Source: JBLHKE01 sp047619485
Lineage (GTDB): Bacteria > Verrucomicrobiota > Verrucomicrobiia > Verrucomicrobiales > DEV007
Assembly (NCBI GenBank): GCA_047619485.1
Contig: JBLHKE010000200.1
Location: 1-11,065 of the forward strand
Reading direction: 5' to 3'
DNA length: 11,065 nt
Positions 7,296 to 11,065 of this stretch are shown here, one piece after another (within the stretch, counting starts at the first letter, position 1; each line of letters opens with the position of its first letter). The translations under genes were made by a program, and so were the position numbers. Under the pieces are notes generated by a model, which saw only the letters and a list, made by a program, of their open reading frames with translations, was not told the DNA's origin and did no database searches.

Positions 7296-7307
7296 TTATT
7301 CGAATAA
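7296..7307. repeat. Perfect 12-bp palindrome TTATTCGAATAA
   Basis: Uninterrupted self-complementary 12-mer in the AT-rich middle of the divergent intergenic region, near where a promoter for either direction could lie. A chance 12-bp palindrome in 530 bases is not negligible in AT-rich DNA, so the regulatory meaning is only suggested. Confidence 0.3.
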
Positions 7308-7420
7308 GTCGAGATATATACCCCTAAATTCTAACGTTTTCCGCTCGGGCTTGAGCATGCTCGTGCTACCCCGCTACCGTAGAACGGTGAACTGCGGTTT
7401 CTGACAAAATAGTTGCAAGA

Positions 7421-7555
7421 ATGTTCTTCCTAAACCTCCACAACGATCTTCCTGAGGGGCGTCGGGCGGCGATCGAGCGCGTGCCCGGGTCACGTTGGCA
7501 GGCCGATATTTTGCTCGCTCAATCATTCGCAGCTCCTAGAATCTGCGGAGAATAA
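7421..7555 (+). CDS. Possible 44-codon leader ORF ending one base before the amidohydrolase start
   Basis: ATG at 7421 through TAA at 7553-7555 encodes a 44-residue peptide beginning MFFLNLHNDLPEGRRAAIER. It has no recognised homology, no signal peptide, and no Shine-Dalgarno before its ATG. What makes it worth listing is position: its stop lies one base before the next ATG, and the ribosome-binding site of the downstream gene lies inside its last codons. That arrangement would allow translational coupling or attenuation. It could equally be chance or the remnant of a lost gene. Confidence 0.2.
   Translation: MFFLNLHNDLPEGRRAAIERVPGSRWQADILLAQSFAAPRICGE
7547..7550 (+). promoter_or_regulatory. 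Shine-Dalgarno GGAG for the amidohydrolase gene
   Basis: GGAG six bases before the ATG at 7557 is the clearest ribosome-binding site in the window and fixes this start. The other genes show none of comparable quality. Confidence 0.6.
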
Positions 7556-7556
7556 T

Positions 7557-8492
7557 ATGAAAACCCTTCTCGCCTTCTTTTTTTCCCTGATCACCATCGC
7601 CACCGCTGACGAGCGCCCGCTCCCCGAGGTGAAACACATGATCGACACCCACATCCACCTGTTCGACACGACCCGCGAGAATGGCGTGCCATGGCCGCCG
7701 CAGGACGACAAGGTGCTCCACAAACCCCACCTGCCAGCGGAGTTTAAAAAGGTTTCTCAACCCACCGGCCTCACCGGCGTGATCATCGTCGAGGCCAGCG
7801 ATCGCCCGGAGGACAACCGCTGGGTATTGGATCTTGTCGCAGACGACGACTACTTCGTCGCCCTCGTCGGTAACATCGACCCCTACGCCAACGACTTCGG
7901 CAAGCAGCTAAAGAAGTTGAAGGAGGACAAGCGCTTCGTCGGTATCCGCGCACGCAACGGCAAACAAAAGAAGACGATCAACTACACCGACAAGAAGTTC
8001 CTAGCCAGCCTGCGCCAGCTCGCCGAGAACGATCTCAGCGTCGACATCCTGTGCAACGGCGGCGGTGTCGAAGCTGTCAGACAGATCGACCAGCTCGCCC
8101 GCAGCATCCCGGAGCTGCACATCGTTGTCGACCACGTCCTCGGTTACAATTTCGACGGCAAGGCCGCCAATCCAGAGTGGGTCGCCGCCGTGGAGAAACT
8201 CGCAGAGAACAGAAACGTCTGGTGCAAAATTTCCGGGCTCTACCAACGCAGCGTCCCACAGCCCGCGCCGCATGCCATCGACCACTATCGCAGCGTGCTC
8301 GATGTACTCTGGAAGAACCTCGGCTCCGAGCGGCTCATCTTCGGCAGCAACTGGCCGTGCACCAAGAACAGCGGCGACTATGCAAGCTTCGTGAAACTGG
8401 TGAACGAGTACTTCTCCGCCAAAGGCCAGGAGGCTTGCGAGCGCTATTTCTGGAAAAACGCCGCCGAGGCTTACCGCTTGGAGATCGAGTAG
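7557..8492 (+). CDS. Exported amidohydrolase-2 family protein (metal-dependent lactonase-like hydrolase)
   Basis: 311 residues. An N-terminal signal peptide (MKTLLAFFFSLITIATA, cleavage near residue 17-18) sends the enzyme across the inner membrane. The mature part is a TIM-barrel amidohydrolase of the Amidohydro_2 group, which includes L-fuconolactonase-like and dicarboxylactone hydrolases. Visible are the first-strand metal motif MIDTHIHLFD (28-37, His32 and His34), VIIVEAS (75-81), FVGIRA (127-132), the barrel His in VVDHVLGYNF (190-199), WCKISGLY (222-229), and the last-strand motif FGSNWPC (262-268). That last motif normally carries a metal-binding or catalytic Asp (GSDWP); here it is Asn265, a variant I believe also occurs in planctomycete and verrucomicrobial relatives. 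The start is supported by GGAG six bases upstream. A 240-base gap separates it from the sulfatase; that gap holds only short hairpins (e.g. GAACC-TATC-GGTTC at 8572-8585). The substrate is unknown; a sugar lactone is plausible. Confidence 0.85.
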   Translation: MKTLLAFFFSLITIATADERPLPEVKHMIDTHIHLFDTTRENGVPWPPQDDKVLHKPHLPAEFKKVSQPTGLTGVIIVEASDRPEDNRWVLDLVADDDYFVALVGNIDPYANDFGKQLKKLKEDKRFVGIRARNGKQKKTINYTDKKFLASLRQLAENDLSVDILCNGGGVEAVRQIDQLARSIPELHIVVDHVLGYNFDGKAANPEWVAAVEKLAENRNVWCKISGLYQRSVPQPAPHAIDHYRSVLDVLWKNLGSERLIFGSNWPCTKNSGDYASFVKLVNEYFSAKGQEACERYFWKNAAEAYRLEIE

Positions 8493-8732
8493 TCGCCAAT
8501 GATTACTTCCGCCGGCGCGTCTTCGCAGATTGGAATAAGAAAAATGTCAGTCAAGAATGGCACTGGTTTAAGAACCTATCGGTTCAGCCGAGCAACCTAA
8601 CTGGAGCCGGCATTTTATGTCGTCCCACCGCTAACTTATGCGTTCGTGCTATGACTCCCCTCAGAATGGATTACGCCAGATCCCTTCTCGGTCAAAATCG
8701 CATCAATTTCGAGCAACGCTCTATCCGACAAC

Positions 8733-10154
8733 ATGAAATTACTCCTGATCCCGCTCCTCCTATTCACCGCTATCCACCGGATTGACGCGGCGGAAACGCC
8801 TACCAATTTCCTGCTAATCACCGTCGATGACATGTCCAGTGATTCGGTCGGGGTGTTTGGCAACCCGATCCCAGGCATCACGCCGAACATCGACCGGCTC
8901 GCCAGCGAAGGGCTGCGCTTCGAGCACGGCCATGTGACGGTGGCGATCTGCCAGCCGTGCCGGGCGGTGTGGATGACAGGACGCTACCCGCACAACTCTG
9001 GCGCCTTCGGTTTTGATAGAATCAGAGCGGGTGTACCGACCTTACCAGAGGCCTTGCAGAACGCTGGCTACCGCACCGGCCTGATGGCCAAGCACGGACA
9101 CGTCGTTCCGTCCCGGGCGGCGGCCTTCGACGAGATCGTGCCGGCGCGCGAGCTGCGCAACGGGCGGTCGCCCGAGCTGTTCGGCAAGCGGGCGGCGCAG
9201 TTTTTTGCGGCCGCCAAGAAGGAGGGGAAGCCGTTTTTCCTGATGGCGAATTCACAAGACCCCCACCGTCCGTTTATCGGCAGCAAGCAGGAGATGGCGG
9301 CGAAGAAACGCGACAAGCGCAACCAGTCCCACCAGTATGGCGGAGGATTCCCAGACGACCAAGTCATCTACGATCCTGCCGAAGTGCCGCTCCCGGGATT
9401 CTTGCCAGACCTGCCAGATATCCGCCGGGAGCTGGCGGAGTATTACTCGTCGGTGCACCGTGCCGATGCGATCACCGGGGCGGTCTTGAAAGCACTCGAC
9501 GAAGCCGGACTGCGCGAAAACACCCTAGTGATGTTCCTCTCAGATCACGGCATGCCGCTCCCCTTCGCCAAAACCAACTGCTGGCACCATTCGACCCACA
9601 CTCCATGGATCGTACGCTGGCCGGGCAAGGTAGAGGCAGGGTCGCACGATAGGAAGCACGTGGTCAGCGGGGTCGACCTGACGCCCACAGTGCTCGATGC
9701 GCTCGGCCTGCCTGCACTGGACGGTGCCGACGGTCGCTCGTTTTTACCAGTGTTAGGCGGCGAGGAGCAAGAGGGGCGCGATTTTGCATTCGCGCACATC
9801 AACACGATCGCAAGTAAGAAAGCTTACACGATGCGAGCAGTGATCGGACGTGACTACCGCTACATCTGGAACGGCTGGCACGACGGCAAGAAAACGTTCA
9901 GGAACGAGTCGCTCAGCGGTCTGAGCTGGAAGGCGATGACCAAGGCAGCTGAGATCAAGTCGGAGATCGCCGAGCGTGTGGATTTCTATTCGAAGCGGGT
10001 GCCAGAGGAATTGTACCACGCCGGAAAGGATCCGGACTCCCTGCGCAATCTGATCAAGGAACCGGGACAGGAGGCACGGGTAGCGCATCTGCAGTCACTG
10101 CTGCGCAAGCACATGAAGGACACGGTAGATCCCCAGTTTGAAAAATTGCCGTAG
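8733..10154 (+). CDS. Exported S1-family sulfatase, N-sulfoglucosamine sulfohydrolase-like
   Basis: 473 residues with a signal peptide (MKLLLIPLLLFTAIHRIDAA, cleavage near residue 19-20). It hydrolyses sulfate esters or sulfamates in the periplasm or outside the cell. Visible elements are the metal-binding ITVDDMSSDSVG (29-40, Asp32-Asp33); the formylglycine signature ICQPCRAVWMTGRYPH (72-87), with Cys73 as the residue to be oxidised to formylglycine and Arg77 following; NSQDPHRPF (173-181); the second metal site LSDHG (269-273); HSTHTPWIVRWPG (286-298); and GVDLTPTVLDALG (313-325). The SDHG and HTPWIVRWPG layout and the overall length suggest the heparan-N-sulfatase-like branch, though substrate cannot be fixed from sequence. 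The fourth signature position is Cys (CxPCR) rather than the usual Ser/Ala. No Shine-Dalgarno precedes the ATG. The esterase follows after 33 bases, probably on the same transcript. Activity would need a formylglycine-generating enzyme encoded elsewhere. Confidence 0.92.
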   Translation: MKLLLIPLLLFTAIHRIDAAETPTNFLLITVDDMSSDSVGVFGNPIPGITPNIDRLASEGLRFEHGHVTVAICQPCRAVWMTGRYPHNSGAFGFDRIRAGVPTLPEALQNAGYRTGLMAKHGHVVPSRAAAFDEIVPARELRNGRSPELFGKRAAQFFAAAKKEGKPFFLMANSQDPHRPFIGSKQEMAAKKRDKRNQSHQYGGGFPDDQVIYDPAEVPLPGFLPDLPDIRRELAEYYSSVHRADAITGAVLKALDEAGLRENTLVMFLSDHGMPLPFAKTNCWHHSTHTPWIVRWPGKVEAGSHDRKHVVSGVDLTPTVLDALGLPALDGADGRSFLPVLGGEEQEGRDFAFAHINTIASKKAYTMRAVIGRDYRYIWNGWHDGKKTFRNESLSGLSWKAMTKAAEIKSEIAERVDFYSKRVPEELYHAGKDPDSLRNLIKEPGQEARVAHLQSLLRKHMKDTVDPQFEKLP

Positions 10155-10187
10155 CCGCCCCCACCTAACTCCAAAATAATGATCACC

Positions 10188-11065
10188 ATGAAAAGAATCA
10201 CGCTCGCGCTACTCACTGTCGGCGTCCTACTCGCGCCCGCCGCCGCAGCTCCAGCTTCGAAGGCAAAGCCCGCCACCAAGGCGCCCTCCTACGATCCCTC
10301 CGTTCCAAAGCCGAGCGTCTCCGGCGCACGCTACGGCAAGCATCAGCGACACACTCTGGATTTCTGGAAAGCCCCCTCAGACACCCCCACCCCACTCGTC
10401 TTCGTGATCCACGGCGGTGGCTGGAGCGGCGGTAGCAAGGAACGTCTCAACCGCTTTGCCGACACGCGGGCACTGCTCGATGCGGGCATCTCGGTGGTCG
10501 CCATCAACTATCGCCTCATGAGCCACGTCGGGGATGTCGAACCTCCGGTCAAGGTTCCGCTGCACGATGCTGCCCGCGCCCTGCAGTTCGTCCGCAGCAA
10601 AGCCGGCGATTGGAATCTCGACAAATCCCGCATCGGCGCCGCCGGTGGATCCGCCGGAGCCTGCTCCAGCCTGTGGCTGGCCTACCATGACGACCTGGCC
10701 GATCCGAACAGCAAGGACCCGATCGAAAGAGAGTCGAGCCGACTCCACTGCGCGGCGGTCATGGGAGCGCAGACCACGCTCGACCCCAAACAGATGAAGG
10801 AGTGGACGCCGAACAGCCGTTACGGCGGACACGCCTTCGGGAAACCGAATTTCCAGCGCTTCCTCGCCGAGCGCGACGAGATCCTGCCATGGATTGCCGA
10901 GTATTCCCCCTACGCCCTCGCGAGTGCAGGCGATCCCCCCGTCGCGCTCTTCTACAATCAGCCACCAGCCATCGGCAAGCCCCAGAAAGACCCAACCCAC
11001 ACCTCGAATTTCGGAGTGAAACTCCAAGTGCGGTGCAAGCAACTCGGGATCGGCTGCGAACTCGT
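10188..11065 (+). CDS. Exported alpha/beta-hydrolase esterase (carboxylesterase/feruloyl-esterase-like), 3' end outside window
   Basis: The frame is open from ATG 10188 to the window end (292 full codons), so the C-terminus, including the catalytic His and probably the Asp, is missing. An ATG at 10179 adds three residues (MIT), but MKRITLALLTVGVLLAPAAAA (1-21) reads as a normal signal peptide from 10188. It is followed by an Ala/Lys/Pro-rich linker (22-45). The hydrolase fold then shows LVFVIHGGGWSGGSK (70-84) with the oxyanion-hole HGGGW, VVAINYRL (103-110), VPLHDAARALQFVR (123-136), and the nucleophile elbow GGSAG (153-157, Ser155). This is the hormone-sensitive-lipase/carboxylesterase type found in polysaccharide-utilisation neighbourhoods, where such enzymes remove acetyl or feruloyl groups. 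It follows the sulfatase by 33 bases on the same strand. No strong ribosome-binding site is seen. The substrate is inferred only loosely from context. Confidence 0.85.
   Translation, partial: MKRITLALLTVGVLLAPAAAAPASKAKPATKAPSYDPSVPKPSVSGARYGKHQRHTLDFWKAPSDTPTPLVFVIHGGGWSGGSKERLNRFADTRALLDAGISVVAINYRLMSHVGDVEPPVKVPLHDAARALQFVRSKAGDWNLDKSRIGAAGGSAGACSSLWLAYHDDLADPNSKDPIERESSRLHCAAVMGAQTTLDPKQMKEWTPNSRYGGHAFGKPNFQRFLAERDEILPWIAEYSPYALASAGDPPVALFYNQPPAIGKPQKDPTHTSNFGVKLQVRCKQLGIGCEL

Larger units (their letters stand above)
7027..7556. other. Divergent intergenic/control region between the phosphonate operon and the exported hydrolases
   Basis: 530 bases without a convincing gene. It must hold promoters for both the minus-strand phnW fusion and the plus-strand amidohydrolase. 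I see several exact symmetric elements: 9-bp arms with a 5-base centre at 7160-7182; CCCGG (7221-7225) paired with CCGGG (7233-7237); TTATTCGAATAA at 7296-7307; GAGCATGCTC at 7353-7362; and AAGAA-TG-TTCTT at 7417-7428. AT-rich patches at 7248-7260 and 7291-7330 could hold -10 elements, for example TATTAT on the minus strand near 7253, but no -35/-10 pair at good spacing is convincing on either strand. The final 136 bases contain a 44-codon ORF described separately. Confidence 0.6.

Noticed and set aside
8572..8585. GAACC-TATC-GGTTC hairpin between amidohydrolase and sulfatase
   Set aside because: Perfect but only 5 bp with no T tract; too weak to call a terminator or attenuator.
8051..8785. 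244-codon plus-strand ORF overlapping the amidohydrolase
   Set aside because: Arg/Gln-rich frame-shifted shadow; the overlapped frame carries the signal peptide and catalytic motifs.
10377..11042. 221-codon minus-strand ORF over the esterase
   Set aside because: Antisense to the HGGGW and GGSAG hydrolase motifs; composition typical of a shadow.
1..11065. CRISPR arrays, tRNA/rRNA genes, insertion sequences
   Set aside because: I looked for regularly spaced repeats, tRNA cloverleaf segments, transposase motifs and terminal inverted repeats and saw none.

Overview
The window looks like part of a Verrucomicrobiota chromosome, or a near relative in the Planctomycetes-Verrucomicrobia group. It begins inside a lamin-tail-domain surface protein of a type common in that phylum. 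It carries an exported S1-family sulfatase beside other exported hydrolases, and most start codons lack a clear Shine-Dalgarno sequence. Taxonomy is inferred from protein style only.

Layout. (1) Positions 3-695, plus strand: the C-terminal end of a large secreted lamin-tail-domain protein, converging on the next block. (2) Positions 821-7026, minus strand, in transcription order: an aminotransferase-methyltransferase fusion (phnW-like, 5035-7026), phosphoenolpyruvate mutase (pepM, 3707-4996), phosphonopyruvate decarboxylase (ppd, 2574-3698), an unrecognised 87-residue glycine-tailed protein (2183-2446), and glutamate 5-kinase (proB, 821-1927). (3) Positions 7027-7556: a 530-base divergent intergenic region with several perfect palindromes and one possible 44-codon leader ORF. 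(4) Positions 7557-11065, plus strand: three exported hydrolases, namely an amidohydrolase-2 (lactonase-like) protein, an S1 sulfatase, and an alpha/beta-hydrolase esterase cut off by the window end.

The centre of interest is the phosphonate block. PepM makes the C-P bond (phosphoenolpyruvate to phosphonopyruvate), Ppd drives it forward by decarboxylation to phosphonoacetaldehyde, and the PhnW-like half of the fusion can aminate this to 2-aminoethylphosphonate (AEP). The class I SAM-dependent methyltransferase fused to its C-terminus suggests that the nascent AEP, or a near derivative, is methylated. The three genes are tightly packed (8- and 17-38-base gaps), so they probably form one operon. 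A second oddity is that the cytidylyltransferase-like N-terminal domain of PepM has both signature motifs altered. The methylated-aminophosphonate product is an inference; the first three pathway steps rest on well-conserved catalytic motifs.

The plus-strand hydrolases look like a separate exported degradative set, perhaps for sulfated or esterified polysaccharide, as is typical of marine Verrucomicrobiota. Nothing in the sequence ties them functionally to the phosphonate operon beyond sharing the divergent control region.
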